This document shows positions 45,113 through 57,090 of a DNA stretch of 64,000 bases, piece after piece (position 1 is the first letter of the stretch; every line of letters begins with the position of its first letter). The notes under the pieces are model-generated. The model saw only the letters and a program-made list of their open reading frames with translations, searched no databases and was not told where the DNA came from. The stretch is from Flaveria trinervia (Eukaryota; Streptophyta; Magnoliopsida; Asterales; Asteraceae). Location: NCBI GenBank assembly GCA_025506515.1, contig CM046443.1:91962849-92026848 (forward strand), given 5' to 3'. The position numbers and the translations under genes are program-made.

Positions 45113-46420
45113 CTATACGAATAAGAACGGGTACTTCTTCTTCATATGCTCTTCACGCTCGCAAGTGAATTCAGCGCCTCGCTTATTCTCCCAACGAACC
45201 TTGACAATTGGGGTTGTTGTGTTTCTAGTCTTTTTCATAATGCGGTCCACGATCTCAATAGGTTTCTCGACAAAATTCAATGACTCGTCAATCTGGATGT
45301 CTTCCAACGGGACATGCAGACTTTTGTCAGCCAAGCACTTTCTCAAATTTGAGACGTGGAACACAGGATGAACTCCACTAAGGTTGGAAGGTAGTTCCAG
45401 TTTATAAGCCACTTTCCCAATCCTTTTCAGGATTTTGAAAGGTCCTACAAATCTTGGAGCCAGTTTACCCTTCTTTCCAAAGCGAACCACACCCTTCCAC
45501 GGTGAAACCTTAAGAAGAACCATCTCCCTAACTTGGAATTCCAATGGCTTACGTCGCTTGTCAGCATAGCTCTTTTGACGACTTCTCGGCACTTCAAGGT
45601 TCTTGCGGATGATAGAAACTTTATCGGTCGTCTCTTGTATAAGTTTAGGACCAGTGATGAAGTTTTCACCAATGTCAGTCCAGCAAATCGGTGAACGACA
45701 TTTACGACCATAAAGTGCTTCAAACGGTGCCATCTTGATAGTCGAGTGATAACTATTGTTATACGAAAATTCCGCGAGCGGTAGATGCGTATCCAATCAC
45801 CACCAATATCAAGGACACACAGGCGTAGCAAATCCTCCAAGGTTTGGATCGTTCGCTCGGTTTGACCATCAGTTTGAGGATGGTAAGACGTGCTTATATC
45901 TAGTTGTGTACCCAAGAGTTCTTGCATAGACGACCAAAAATGCGAAGTGAAACGAACGTCTCTGTGGATATGATGTGTAGAGGTACCCCATGACGACTTA
46001 CAATCTCATCAACATATATACGAGCCAACCTTGATGTCTTGTAAGTATCACATATGGGTATAAAATGTGCCGATTTGGTCAATCGGTCAACGATCACCCA
46101 TATGCTATCATGATCACGAGAAGTTCGGGGTAGCTTAGTTATGAAGTCCATGGATATGTGTTCCCACTTCCACATAGAAATCTCAGGTTGCTCAAGTAAT
46201 CCATTTGGACGTTGATGTTCGGCTTTAAACTTCGTACACATAAGGCACTTAGCTACGTAAGTCGCTATATCCTTCTTCATTCCAGGCCACCAATATTGAC
46301 CACGTAGATCCATGTACATCTTATCGGAACCAGGATGAATAGAATATCGAGTTTGATGAGCCTCGTTCATGATAAAGGTACGAAGATTATGATGATTTGG
46401 AACCCAAATTCAATTTGCGA
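45113..46420 (-). pseudogene. pol: T1 integrase with chromodomain-like C-terminus
   Basis: N-terminal zinc finger HQTRYSIHPGSDKMYMDL...CLMCTKFKAEHQ (46360-46220). Core: SMDFITKLPRT with the first Asp (near 46150). The second Asp region is broken: after HGVPLHIIS the reading shifts (near 45965-45990). QTDGQTERTIQTLEDLLRL keeps Glu (near 45860-45815). Another shift separates it from the open part 45796-45113, which holds FSYNNSYHSTIKMAPFEALYGRKCRSP, the FVGPFKIL motif and a chromodomain-like end (FVEKPIEIVDRIMKK ... VRWENKRGAEF). Homologous to T2 at 20121-21640. Confidence 0.92.
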
Positions 46421-46975
46421 AGTACATCAATCCATTGGGTTTTGTTTCCAATCGAGTTAAATGGTTATGCTCCAGTTCATCTTTCATTTTTCCTTCTTAT
46501 TGCACCACTTGTTGAGCCTCCAAGATACTAGACTCGATGTCACTATCTATTCTTAAGTTTTGCAACAGTACAGTAGTCTCGTTGACATCTAGTCGAATCT
46601 AAGTATCAAACTTACCCAAAGTGTCAAACCATTGTCGTTGATCGCGAATTTCTTGGAATGAGATCATCTTGTTGTGAATTTTTCGGCTTAGTGCATCAGC
46701 TACAACATTTGCTTTACCAGGATGGGAACGAATGTTGCAATCGTAATCACTAATCAACTCCATCCAATGACATTGTCTCATATTGAGATCTTTTTGATTA
46801 AAAACGTGTTGAAGGCTTTTATGATCGGTGTAGACTATACATTGCGTACCATACAAATAGTGTCTCCAAATCTTCAAAGCAAAGACAACATCACCAAGCT
46901 CGAGATCGTGTGTTGTGTAATTCACCTCGTGAACCTTCAATTGTCTCAATGCATAAGCTATGACCTTCCCTCATT
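46420..46975 (-). pseudogene. pol: T1 RNase H
   Basis: An open part on the minus strand from 46949 with LKVHEVNYTTHDLELGDVVFALKIW (Glu), CIVYTDHKSLQHVF (Asp) and ANVVADALSRK (Asp). The first Asp is in the upstream frame (FTVYCDASKQGLGCVLMQ). A stop near 46970 divides it from RT (CAATGA on the plus strand next to CCTCATTGC). The rest up to 46600 is a linker into integrase; 46420-46598 contains small shifts. Confidence 0.88.
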
Positions 46976-47503
46976 GCATTAGAACACAACCAAGGCCTTG
47001 TTTAGATGCATCACAATACACGGTGAAATCGTCATTTCCATCAGGTAGGGGCAAGATAGGAGCATTGCACAACTTGTGCTTTAACGCTTCAAAAGCTTCT
47101 TCTTGCTCGGATCCCCACTCGAACGGTTTATTATTTTGTGTCAAAGAAGTGAGCGGCTTCGCGATCCTCGAAAAGTTGGCAATGAATCGTCGATAATAAC
47201 CAGCAAGTCCTAGGAAAGAACGAACTTCAGTAGGAGTTGTAGGAACACACCAATTCTTCACAGCTTCCACCTTGGCAGGATCAATGTGAATTCCTTGGCT
47301 ATTCACCACGTGTCCTAGAAATCGAACTTCCTCGAGCCAAAATTCACACTTTGAGAACTTTACGTACAATTGCTCTTTCTTCAACAACTCAAGGACTTGT
47401 TGCGAATGCAGTTCATGCTCGGTGTTGGACTTGGAGTAGATAAGTATGACATCAATGAAGACGATCACAAACTTGTCTAGATAAGGCTTGCATACTCGGT
47501 TCA
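46971..47503 (-). pseudogene. pol: T1 reverse transcriptase, C-terminal part
   Basis: The sequence begins mid-domain with MNRVCKPYLDKFVIVF, at the insertion point of LTR A. The catalytic motif is FIDV instead of FIDD: the Asp codon at 47451-47453 is intact but the next (47448-47450) is GTC. Then FLGHVVNSQGIHIDPAKVEAV, FLGLAGYYRRFIANFSRIAKPLT and the tether into RNase H. The predicted 40 residues before MNRVC in this frame come from the LTR and are not part of the protein. Confidence 0.93.
47499..47503. repeat. Probable target site of LTR A, left copy
   Basis: GTTCA precedes TGTCACC. The right copy lies outside the window, so the duplication cannot be confirmed. Confidence 0.45.
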
Positions 47504-48620
47504 TGTCACCCCCCGCTAAGAGCGGAAACACGGGGATGTAACAAGACGGGATCGTCATAACACATGGTAAGCGATAGAGATGCAATATAATAAATGATGA
47601 CAAGCGTGTCATGACGACACCCGACAACAAAGGGGACTTGTGTCGTGTTTAGTCAATATTCACGACAACATAGCCATAAGCATAACATGATACATGAATC
47701 ACATAAACAAAGATGATAACAATGTATGCAATTCCCACAACCTGGGAACAAGTTACAAAAGTATAATGTTGTTTAAGACAAACTACAACAATGTTTCCAA
47801 AAGACCAAGTTTAGCCTCAAAATGCACCCTAGGGTCTCTACTAAGGCAACACACCTAGATCTTCAATTAGCATGATCACCTAAAAAATATGCTCAAAATG
47901 GTCAACAAAATTGTTGGTGAGCTCGCAGGTTTAAAAGTAAATAAGTAATTGATGTTGTATAAATGTTGTTGCGGGATACCGTGAATACAGTTATAAGTAA
48001 GCAAAATCACATGAAATGAGCTTTACAACCAAACCTAACAACGTACACAAAGAATCTGGTCGGAATATATTCACCCAAGGCCCATTCCTGGCGACTATTG
48101 GTACTAACTAGTATACAAACAATGAGGGTGGGGGTGTTAACCCAGTAGTACTACCAATACTTATCCATCGGTTCCCACAGTGGAATTAAATGGTTGTAAA
48201 GAAAGAACCACACAACAAACCCAAGCATGTATTAGATAAGTACTCACCAAAACAGTATCACATTGATTCCAAGTATGTAAATTGTATGTAAGTTGTACAA
48301 CATAGAAAACGGGTGAGCATACTTTTCCCCATGTTTGTAAATGATTGAAAATTTGTATAAACATAAAAAGGGGCCACGAAACTCACTTGTTAAGTGGTAA
48401 GTATGAATGATCAAAGTTCCAAAGTGTTGTATGCAATGAACAGTCAAACACCTATTGACAGTTATTGTTAAGCATTGATGATATGTATGAAGCAAATAGT
48501 AATGTTCAGTCGGTTCGGCTTGTATCGGTTCGGTCGCACGTATCACACACAAGCTAACACACGTATTGGATCTTATGTAGATCCACTAGAAACCGTTGCC
48601 ATTGCTGGTGATATTGTGTA

Positions 48621-50790
48621 TGTCACACCCTCAAATTCCACGTGAGGGGTTTTACCGCGAGACGTGTGACAAACCAGGATCTCAGACACGGTCATATCAA
48701 ACGACACTATATGAACTTAAAAAAACATTAAACTCTAAATCAGAGTAAACATAAACGAGATAAACATCATTGCGGAAGCATAAAGACAAATATAAACCAA
48801 TACTAGAAGTTCCCAAAGTACTATGTCAAAATAAAATGTTCAAAGCAAAATAAATGAGTTTGATGATGCATGTCCTGAGTGCGTTCATTATTTGTGCAAC
48901 ATGAGCTTAAGCATTCTTGTGACCTGAGAAAACATGCTAAAGTGTGTCAACATAAAGTTGCTGAGTTCACAGGTTTAATAACAGATAAAAATGTTTGTAA
49001 CTGTTCGAATGGTAAAGTAATTAAAGCATATCGATAGGTAGCTAGCCTATAAGAAGTTACTTAGCGTTTCAAACCGAAGCTGACTGTTTGTATGTTTGTT
49101 GCCTTCCCGTCACGTGTAACCCAAACAATGACAAATGTTAGGTCAATAACGCACCCGTTTGACCTCCAATCAAGCTAGCGCGACTAGCCCAGGTGGGGTT
49201 TGTGAAACCCAGTAGTACTACTCAGAATTACCTCGCTACACATTACTAACGGTTCGAGAATGTAAGGACTTTTAAGTATGTTTGCACTAATGTAACAGGC
49301 GATAAACAATAATACTAGAAACTATTTATAAATAAAGCTTGCATGTTTTCTCCCCCAAAAGGAAAGTAATGTAAAATAGGGGCCGTGAAGACTCACCTTG
49401 AATGCACAACAACAAAGTAATGTAAGCACAAAAGTATTGGGTTTTCCTATTATCCTGAATTTTATTTAATATATAAGTAATATTAAATACTAATAATTTT
49501 GGTCATTCGCGTTCTTGGTTCGGGTACGGTACAGGTTATAAGTTTTACCCCACTCCCATGTAAGCACAATCATACACGAACTCATGCATGTAAAACTAAA
49601 GATCTAATTATGCCCGTGAGTGCATGGTCATATATATAAATACCCTTATGATGAATTTGTTGTGTGACCTCTTAACGTAATGCCCAACGTGTTAATAATT
49701 CACAACCCACCTTTTATATATATATAAATACACCTAAACCAAAAGTCAAAACCAACATCTCACTACCCATACTGAACATATTTATATGTATACATATTAC
49801 CATGCACCAAAAAATCACATAAAATCATAGGACCATAAACACACATTGCCACACATACACACCTAACCCCCACTACCACACCCATTTCTGCAAAACAACC
49901 AAAACACACACTCATACGCATTAGCATACACCCACACACACATTGACACACACATAAAAGAATGCACACACACATGCGTCTCACAATGCACACATGCATC
50001 ACCCCATACACACACAATATCACACGCACACATGCATCATCACACACACTTACGCATTAACACACACACATCCATTCGCAGAAAACACATATACACACAA
50101 TCACAAACATACACCCTTTATTACAGGCCATAACCAAGAACCCAAACACATACATACATGAAATCATTAACACAACCATGCCAACATCATATGCACAACC
50201 GAGCACACATGAACCGGTCCTCAAAATACACACTAACAACCGAGAACCCTCAACCGAGATGAAACCGAACCCGTAATAGTGAATCGAAACCGAAAATTGT
50301 AACTACCACAATGAAACTCATACCGTAAGGTTGATATGGTCGGTCCTCGCGAACACCGGGTGGTTTCGATTGCTAAGTGATCGTCGTTCGCTAACGTAGA
50401 GAGCTGCGAGCGGGATCGTCACGCGATACAGAACAGATGTCGAAGGTTAGAATTCGCAAATGAAAGCAGCCAGATGAAGCTTATGTTGAGTGAAGAAGAA
50501 GTCGACGACGGATTGTTTCAGAATTAGGGTTGCGGTTTTGCTATGTAACTTTTGAAGTGAAGATAGGTGGGTATCGGGTATTTTAGGGAGGCTGCTGATA
50601 GTGGGTCAGTTACTAGGCCGTATATTCCCACTTGGTCCCTTGAGTTTTGGCCATTTGCACAATGCCCCCACCCCCAAGTTTACTTAAGTGTTTTTTTAGG
50701 TTAGTTATTATTAATTACAATAATAAATTTGATATATATATATAGGTTTATAAATGTTGTGATGTTAATCTGAAAACTCGGGTTGTCATA
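48621..50790 (-). repeat. Solo LTR B (gypsy)
   Basis: TGTCACACCCTC ... GGGTTGTCATA, 2170 bases, flanked by GTGTA on both sides (48616-48620 and 50791-50795). The last bases ATA probably come from ACA. No internal element region adjoins it. It contains a CA-rich stretch (49840-50130) and a segment CCCACTTGGTCCCTTGAGTTTTGGCC (in substance) near 50625, as found near the start of transcription of such LTRs on the minus strand. Strand is inferred by resemblance to T1. Confidence 0.85.
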
Positions 50791-51030
50791 GTGTAAAAGA
50801 TCCATTATTATAGGAGAAGTATTTGTTAAATATTAGTAGTCACAAATCAGTTGTTGATAATTGTAAAATGTTAGGTTGATTTGATTTGGAATAGTATTTG
50901 TGGCCTTGATAGCGTTGACTTTAATCTTTGTGGTCGAGCAATGACATTTGTGTTGATGTTACCTTATCATCACACGACATTCAAGAAGGAAATTCACACA
51001 CACAGCATCATCAATCACACGACAGGACAA

Positions 51031-51430
51031 GACGCTCGACTCAACACTCCATTCGTACGAATCAACCCTCAATCGTACGAATCAGCTTCATTCGTACGAT
51101 TGAACCTTCATTCGCACGACTGGCATTCAGTCGTACCACACAACAATCAATCGTACAACTCAACCTCCATATGCACGAATCAACCTTAATTTGTACGAAT
51201 CAGCTTTATTTGTACGACTGAACCTCCATTCGTGCGACTCACACTCAGTCGTGCAATACACGCACAATCGCACACATTCATCCGCATTGACTCAATCGCA
51301 CACCTCATTCATTTGCATTGACTAAATCGCACACATCACTCATCTGCATGACTCAATCGCACGCATACACACAGTCGCATGACTCACCCAGTCGCACGGC
51401 TCAGTCGCATAATCGACCCAGTCGCGCAAA
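51031..51430. repeat. Palindrome array in LTR A
   Basis: Units of about 20 bases centred on ATTCGTACGAAT (perfect at 51051-51062), continuing as AATCGTACGAAT, ATTCGTACGATT, ATTCGCACGACT, AGTCGTACCAC and so on. It decays after 51260 into TCAATCGCACAC-like units. Confidence 0.85.
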
Positions 51431-51817
51431 CAGCAGAATCACGACTGCAAAAGTGCAGAGCACCTTTGGCTGCTCCATGCATGGTTTTTACACCATAAGG
51501 ACTTCCAGAAACACACGATAAATACACACAAACAAGAAGCACACACCGAAAGACATCACACACACCCACGCGACCACATGTGTTCGGGTTGGACCCGAAC
51601 ACCCGAAACCCTAGAAATGGACAACAGTAAAACTAGCAAGAAAGGGACAACCAAGGTCATCTACCTGCAAGGATAGAGTAGACTAGGTTGTAGATGAAGT
51701 CTAGACAACGAAAACGAGACGAAACAGGGCGGTTTTGGGGAAAAGAAGAAGATGCGAGGTGAAGAAGAATAAAGAAGAAGTGAAGAGGATGAAGAATGAA
51801 GAATGGCTAGGAATGGG

Positions 51818-51827
51818 GTATATATAC
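51818..51827 (-). promoter_or_regulatory. LTR A TATA box
   Basis: GTATATATAC, symmetric, so strand rests on LTR orientation. Confidence 0.5.
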
Positions 51828-51924
51828 CCAGCCCAAGTTTGCAAAATGTCAATTTTAGTCCCTGCACTTAGCACCCAAGTTTCCAAAGTTTGTTTCGGTT
51901 GAAAACGACTTTAAAATTGTTTGT

Positions 51925-51963
51925 TAATTTAGAGGTTTTGGCTGCATTGGTTTAGGGGGAGTT
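51925..51963 (+). repeat. C3 pre-LTR extension, left copy
   Basis: 39 bases (TAATTTAGAGG ... TTTAGGGGGAGTT) identical to 63489-63527, which is the polypurine region before the 3' LTR. It should not be present upstream of a 5' LTR. Confidence 0.9.
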
Positions 51964-52855
51964 TGTTGGACCAAAAGAACCAATGAGCAAAGATCAGAAA
52001 ACCTCTAAGTCCCACATGGTATCACAACAACTGCTGAAAGACTCATCAGCAGTTTGACAAGTGCTGAAGACTTCAACAGCTGAAGATCAAGTGCTGAAGA
52101 TTCCAACAGCTGAAGAACTAAGTGCTGAAGTACAACAGCTGAGGAACACAAGTACTGAAGCTGAAAGACCTAAGTACTGAAGTACAACAGCTGAAGAGTT
52201 TACAAGTGCTGAAAATCAACAACTGATGTACAAAGCCTGAAGACAAAGACTGAAGACATCAGCTGATGATATCTACTGAAGTCATCAGCTGATGAAACAT
52301 CTGAAGGTCAAAGTCTGAAGATCAAGTACTGAAGCGTCAGTAGTTTGTCACAACTGCTGAAGAGTACTTCTTCAGTAGTTGTGATATCAGTAGTTTTATA
52401 TTTGTAGTTTCAGTAGTTTTATGTTTCAGTAGTTTTGTAAAACGACTGAAGAGCTTGTTCTTCAGTCGTTGTAGTTTCAGTAGTTTTACTTAACACTCTG
52501 ATATGTTCGCAGTAGTTGTGAACATTTCAGTAGTTTGTTAAAGAGTTAGTTATTTTTGTATTAGATCTGCCAGTTGTCACTTTCCGTGATAACAGCAGCG
52601 ATTGTTGCACTCTATATAAGGAGTGACAACCTATTGTAATAGGTGCATGAATGAATGGAATGAATGAATGATTTGATTAGAAATATTCTACATCTATAAA
52701 CATTCCTTGAAATCAGAAATATATTTCTCTCCTATAACCGTATGCGCTCTTAATGCATACAAGTATCGATTGCTTGCTACAATTTGTCTAATTCTTGTTC
52801 ATATTCCGCTGCTTTGAACTCTAATACATCGAACTTGTGATCACTGATCCTGTCA
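51964..52855 (+). repeat. C3 5' LTR
   Basis: TGTTGGACCAAAAG ... CTGATCCTGTCA, 892 bases. It is rich in GTGCTGAAGA/CAACAGCTGAAG and CAGTAGTTTT repeats. It contains an inverted repeat with 16-base arms (52348-52363 and 52369-52384, one mismatch, loop GTACT). Confidence 0.95.
52613..52620 (+). promoter_or_regulatory. C3 LTR TATA box
   Basis: TATATAAG in CTCTATATAAGGAGTG, 3' of the repeat-rich part. Confidence 0.75.
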
Positions 52856-52857
52856 AA

Positions 52858-52869
52858 TGGTATCAGAGC
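52858..52869 (+). other. C3 primer-binding site
   Basis: Exact TGGTATCAGAGC two bases after the LTR; pairs with initiator-Met tRNA. Confidence 0.97.
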
Positions 52870-53089
52870 AGGTTAATCATTGATCGATCTAATAATTGAT
52901 CATTGAAACTGCTATTCAAGATCTAAGTTTGATTGAATTAGCTTTTGTTTTTGCAAGAAACGGTTATAGAGATTGAATTTTCTGTATTTCTGCTCATTCA
53001 TCCTGAGATCTTCTCTTGGTTTTCATTGAGTTTGTTGTGGTCTGTTTAAAACTTTTAAAAGCTTGAATTAAATTGTTTTTGAACTGAAA

Positions 53090-54655
53090 ATGACCACTCC
53101 CTCCAATGATCCTCACAATACTGGTTCCTCAACCAAGCCACCAATGCTGGTTAGGAATGAGTATAACATATGGCAAAGACGTATGCTCCATCACCTGTGT
53201 TAACAGCGCAGGTTGTTGGACATCAGTGGTACATGGTCCACACAAGCCTATGGTGAATAACCCGGAAACCAATCAAATGGTTCTGAAGAGGAGGGAGCAA
53301 TACTCAGATGAGGACAAGAAGTTGCTTGAAATTGATGCAAAAGCCCATGGAATTCTGGCCATGGCACTGCCAAATGAAATCTATTCTGGGCTAATGCATC
53401 ATGAAACAGCCCATGACCTCTGGAATGCCTTGAAAGAACAATTTGGAGGAACAGATAAGGTCTTGGCAAATAATAGAGAAATCTTGCCCAACAATATGAG
53501 ACATTCTCTCATAGAAAGGGTGAGACACTGACTCAACAATATGAGCGGTTCTTGTTTGATCTCTGAACTAAAAATGGTCAAACTTGAGTACACAAATATT
53601 CAGATGAATAACAGATTTCTCAGATCATTGCCTGAGAGATGGGACACATATACTATTGTCCTACGCTCCAGTGCAAGTTTGGACAAACTATCTCTCACTC
53701 AACTCCATGGGAAACTGCTCACGTTTGAGAGAGAGATAGAACAGAAGAGAAAGCTGTCTTCGTCTGGAAAGCTCACTGAAGACTTTGTACCAGGCAACAC
53801 TGCCTTGGTGGGTCATGAGTCAGAATATGCTTCATCTGAATGCCAGTATGATGAGCATATTAATTTCTCTTCAAGCACTTCTGATTCTGCATTTGTGAGT
53901 ATTGATGGTCAGTTTACTGGGTGTAATAATGACAATCTGGCTTCATTATGGATGATCTCAAGGGGATTGCTGATGATGACTTAGAGGAGATGGATATTTT
54001 GAGCCAAATGGCCCTGATAAATATCAGATCTCAGAAGTTCTATAAAAGAACTGGAAGAAAATTCCCAGGACTCTCTGGCAAAACCAAAGTTGGTTTTGAC
54101 AAGAGCAAGTTGAGGTGTCACAAATGCCAAAGGCTTGGACACTTTGCAAGAGAGTGTAGATCAACTGGATCTAACTCCACTGCACCCTTTGTGATTTTTC
54201 CTGGCAATAGTCAACAACACAGAGGGCAACATCCTGTCACCTCTAGTCATCATCCTCAACAACAATCTCCGGCATATTTTGTTCCTCAGGGTCAAATGCC
54301 ATATCCGTACCCTTGTTATTACATGCCACAGTCAAATCAAGTTCAAGTTCCTATGGCACCACAACCTCATGCACTACCAGAACCTCAGCCATCCCAATCT
54401 CATCAACAAACTCAACCTCAACAACACAGCTTCTTCACCCCAGGAGTTGTTGACTGGAGCAGTTTACCAGATGACATGTCTGGTCATGACCAACTGTTCT
54501 CAGGTGCTGGTCAACATGGTGGTGACAGTCCTTTTGGGAATCTAGCTCTTATGGCTTTGGAGTCTGCTGATACTTCATTTTCTAATGCCTTACACCTCAG
54601 GTATCACAGGTATCCTCTGAGGCAAAAGCCAAATTATGTTCTGAACCATGCATAG
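53090..54655 (+). pseudogene. gag: C3 gag, core part
   Basis: The ATG at 53090 opens MTTPSNDPHNTGSSTKPPML, with a frame change before 53220. The UBN2-type core: EIDAKAHGILAMALPNEIYSG and HDLWNALKEQFGGTDKV. A stop stands at 53529-53531, then FLRSLPERWDTYTIVLRSS. After a second shift near 53950 a complete knuckle CHKCQRLGHFAREC (54115-54160) is followed by a Gln/Pro/His-rich region and a stop at 54653. Unlike C1 and C2 this first knuckle keeps all ligands. Confidence 0.9.
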
Positions 54656-55960
54656 CAGCATTTTCTTCCATTAGAGAAGCAAATGTAGCTCTAATTAATA
54701 AGAACATTGAGCTAGAACAAATAATTTCGAAAAACAAAGCTGAGTTTGAGTCTGTGCTTAAAGATAAAAATGATGAGATTTATAAACTGAATTGCCAAAT
54801 AATTGATGATAAGGCTAGAGAAGAAGTACTTCTAGAGAAGTACAAAGATCTCAAAGAAACCCTTGCAGTTACCCAGGTCGAGTGTGATAGATGGGTACAA
54901 TCATGCAAAGGTTTTGAAATGCTTCTTAGTAAGCAATCTGCTTCAAATGTGAAGTTTGGACTTGGTTACAATCACACTGCTCCACCTACAGATTTTACCC
55001 CAAGAGCAGAGGTAGAATTTGATGGTGAGAGTGATAACCAATCCATCACATCATGTGATCTACCTTCTGATACAGCACAATCAGAAGTAGAAGTCAGCAT
55101 CAAGCCCTCTTTGAACTTATCAGCTGATGTTGATGGTTCAAATGCTGACATTCTCATGATAAATGAGTTGATCAACTCAGGAGTTAATCCTGAAGGTCCT
55201 GAAAGGACTAGAAAGCAGGATCTAACACCTGAAGTTCAAACTTCAACTGCTGTCAGTACTGAAGAGAAGAAAACTGACAGTAGAAAGAGTTTGAAGACCA
55301 CTAAAGAGGCAGTCAAGAAAGCAAACAATGCTTCCAAAGCATTGAAGAACAAGTCTTCAGTTGCTTCACCCTCTTTAGTTGATGATCAATCTAAGATGAA
55401 GAAGAAACCATGTGAAGTATGTGGTCTGTTCAATCATCTTACAGATGATTGTTGGTACAAAAGAGGTTCCAAACTCAAACAAAAAGAAGAAATTAAAGAG
55501 AAAATGGTAAAAATGAAAACTGAGTTTGAGACCACATTTGTATCAGCAACATCAAATCCTGTAACCCTTAAGTCCTCAAAGAAATCCAAAAAGGAAGGGG
55601 TTAAACAGGTGACAGCTGAGAGTGCTCAGAAGAAGAAGGTGCAACATAGGAACTTATCAAACTCCACTGGATGTGTCTGATGAGCTGAAAGCTTTATCAC
55701 AAAATCAGACACAACTGGTAATGATGGTTCAACATCTGTTGGGTAGAGTTAACCAACTAGACACTCCTATGTTGAAACCACAGAAAAGGAGGTCCAAGCC
55801 AAAGGACTCTCCTCTTCTACACCATCTTCTTCCTCTCAGGCTGTTGTTTCAAATAAACCTGTTAGTTACCATCTATTGATGAGACCAGGCCCAAAACCAA
55901 AAAGGTTTGGGTCTCTAAAACTAACTGATTGTTTATTATTGCAGGGTTCTTCAACATGCC
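54656..55960 (+). pseudogene. gag: C3 gag, coiled coil and second knuckle
   Basis: The open part 54754-55680 carries a coiled coil (KNDEIYKLNCQIIDDKAREE), the landmark FGLGYNHTAPPTDF, an acidic region, a Lys-rich region and one complete knuckle CEVCGLFNHLTDDC (55411-55452). A shift near 55640 moves the reading to the frame with SDELKALSQNQTQLVMMVQHL (55680-55740). It ends at the link to protease with MRPGPKPKRFGSLKL (near 55878-55925). Confidence 0.85.
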
Positions 55961-57090
55961 AAAGTAGCATCTTGTATGTAGACAGTGGGGGATCTATGCA
56001 CATGACTGGGAACAGCTCTTCTTCATGACTACTCTCAAGGAAAGAAGGGATTTGTCTCTTTTGGCAATGATGCTAGGGGTTACATCATCGGTAAGGGCTT
56101 TGTCCAATGGAGAAATCAAATTTGATGATGTTAATCATGTGGAAAATCTCAAGTACAATCTCTTGAGTTTCAGTCAAATGTGTGATAAAGGCCATGTTGC
56201 CCTTTTCACCAGTCAAAACTGTAGGATTCTGTCATCCAAAGTTTTGCACTTGATTGACAAGGTGTTGGATGATCACACTCTCCTGAAAGCCAACAGGACA
56301 GGAAGAGTGTATGCCTTAGATCTTTCTAAGAAGATAGATCTCAAAGGCAATCCTTGCCTATTTTCCAAAGCCTCTTCTCAAGAATCTAAACTGTGGCACA
56401 GAGGCTTGGTCATGTTAATCTCAAAAACATGAATCAGCTTACCCACAATAGTTTAGTCAGAGGCTTACCAATAAAGGAGTTCCACTGTGATGAAACCTGC
56501 ACTGCGTGTTTAAAAGGAAAACAGCACAAAGTCTCATTCCTCCTATTGAAGTGCCTAAGTCCACTGCCTGCTTGCAATTACTGCATATGGATCTATTTGG
56601 TCCTGTGAGAGTAATGAGCATGGCAAAGAAGAATACTGTCTGGTAATTGTGGATGATTACTCCAGATTTGTATGGACTTCTTTCTACATTCAAAGGATGA
56701 GGCTGCTCAGAAGATTATTCACTTTGTGTTGTATATTGAGAAGCAGTATTCCCTTCCAGTCAAGTGTATTAGGAGTGACAATGGAACTGAATTCAGAAAT
56801 CATACACTTGATGACTTCTATCTTTCAAAGGGAATCAAAAGGCAGTTCAGCATTCCAAGGACTCCAGAACAAAATGGAGTAGTGGAGAGAAAGAACAGGA
56901 CCCTCATTGAAGCTGCAGGTCCATGCTGGCTGACTCAGGTTTGCCACTGACCTTTTGGGCTGAAGCTGTCAACACAGCTTGCTATGTGCAAAATAGAGTT
57001 TTAGTAAATCAGAGGTTGATGAAGACTCCATATGAAGTTCTCCATCATTTGGCTCCTCTGATTTCATTTTTCAAAGCATTTGGGTGTCCC
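55961..57090 (+). pseudogene. pol: C3 protease and integrase
   Basis: Protease active site YVDSGGSMHMTG near 55975-56010, frameshift at about 56022. Pre-integrase zinc domain WHRG-LGHVNLKNMNQL...CTACLKGKQHK (56390-56530, shift at 56402). Core: first Asp in LLHMDLFGP (in another frame, near 56578-56602), VDDYSRFVW, CIRSDNGTEFRNH (second Asp, near 56765-56800), PEQNGVVERKNRTLIEAA (Glu, near 56862-56915). A shift near 56920 then LADSGLPLTFWAEAVNTACYVQNRV. The DDE residues survive across frames. Confidence 0.92.

Larger units (their letters stand above)
47504..51924 (-). repeat. LTR A of a further gypsy element, interrupted
   Basis: It starts TGTCACCCCCCGCTAAGAGCGG within the T1 RT reading frame. 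Continuity across B is shown by the GTGTA duplication. It resumes at 50796 and includes a palindrome array (51031-51430). A symmetric TATA box (GGGTATATATACCC) lies at 51816-51829 and a CAAAATGTCAATTTTAGTCCCTGCA-type segment at about 51840-51870, typical near the 5' end of Tekay-like LTRs read on the minus strand. C3 interrupts it at 51924. 47504-48615 is non-coding with CA-rich segments; ORFs there are chance. Confidence 0.75.

Noticed and set aside
47504..47630. N-terminal 40 residues in frame with T1 RT
   Set aside because: This is LTR A sequence read in frame by chance; RT homology starts only at MNRVCKPYLDK.
49763..50239. Cys/Val-rich ORFs on the minus strand
   Set aside because: Products of the CA-rich stretch in solo LTR B.
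50881..51521. His/Ser/Thr-rich ORFs on the plus strand
   Set aside because: They read through the palindrome array of LTR A and are not conserved with any gene.
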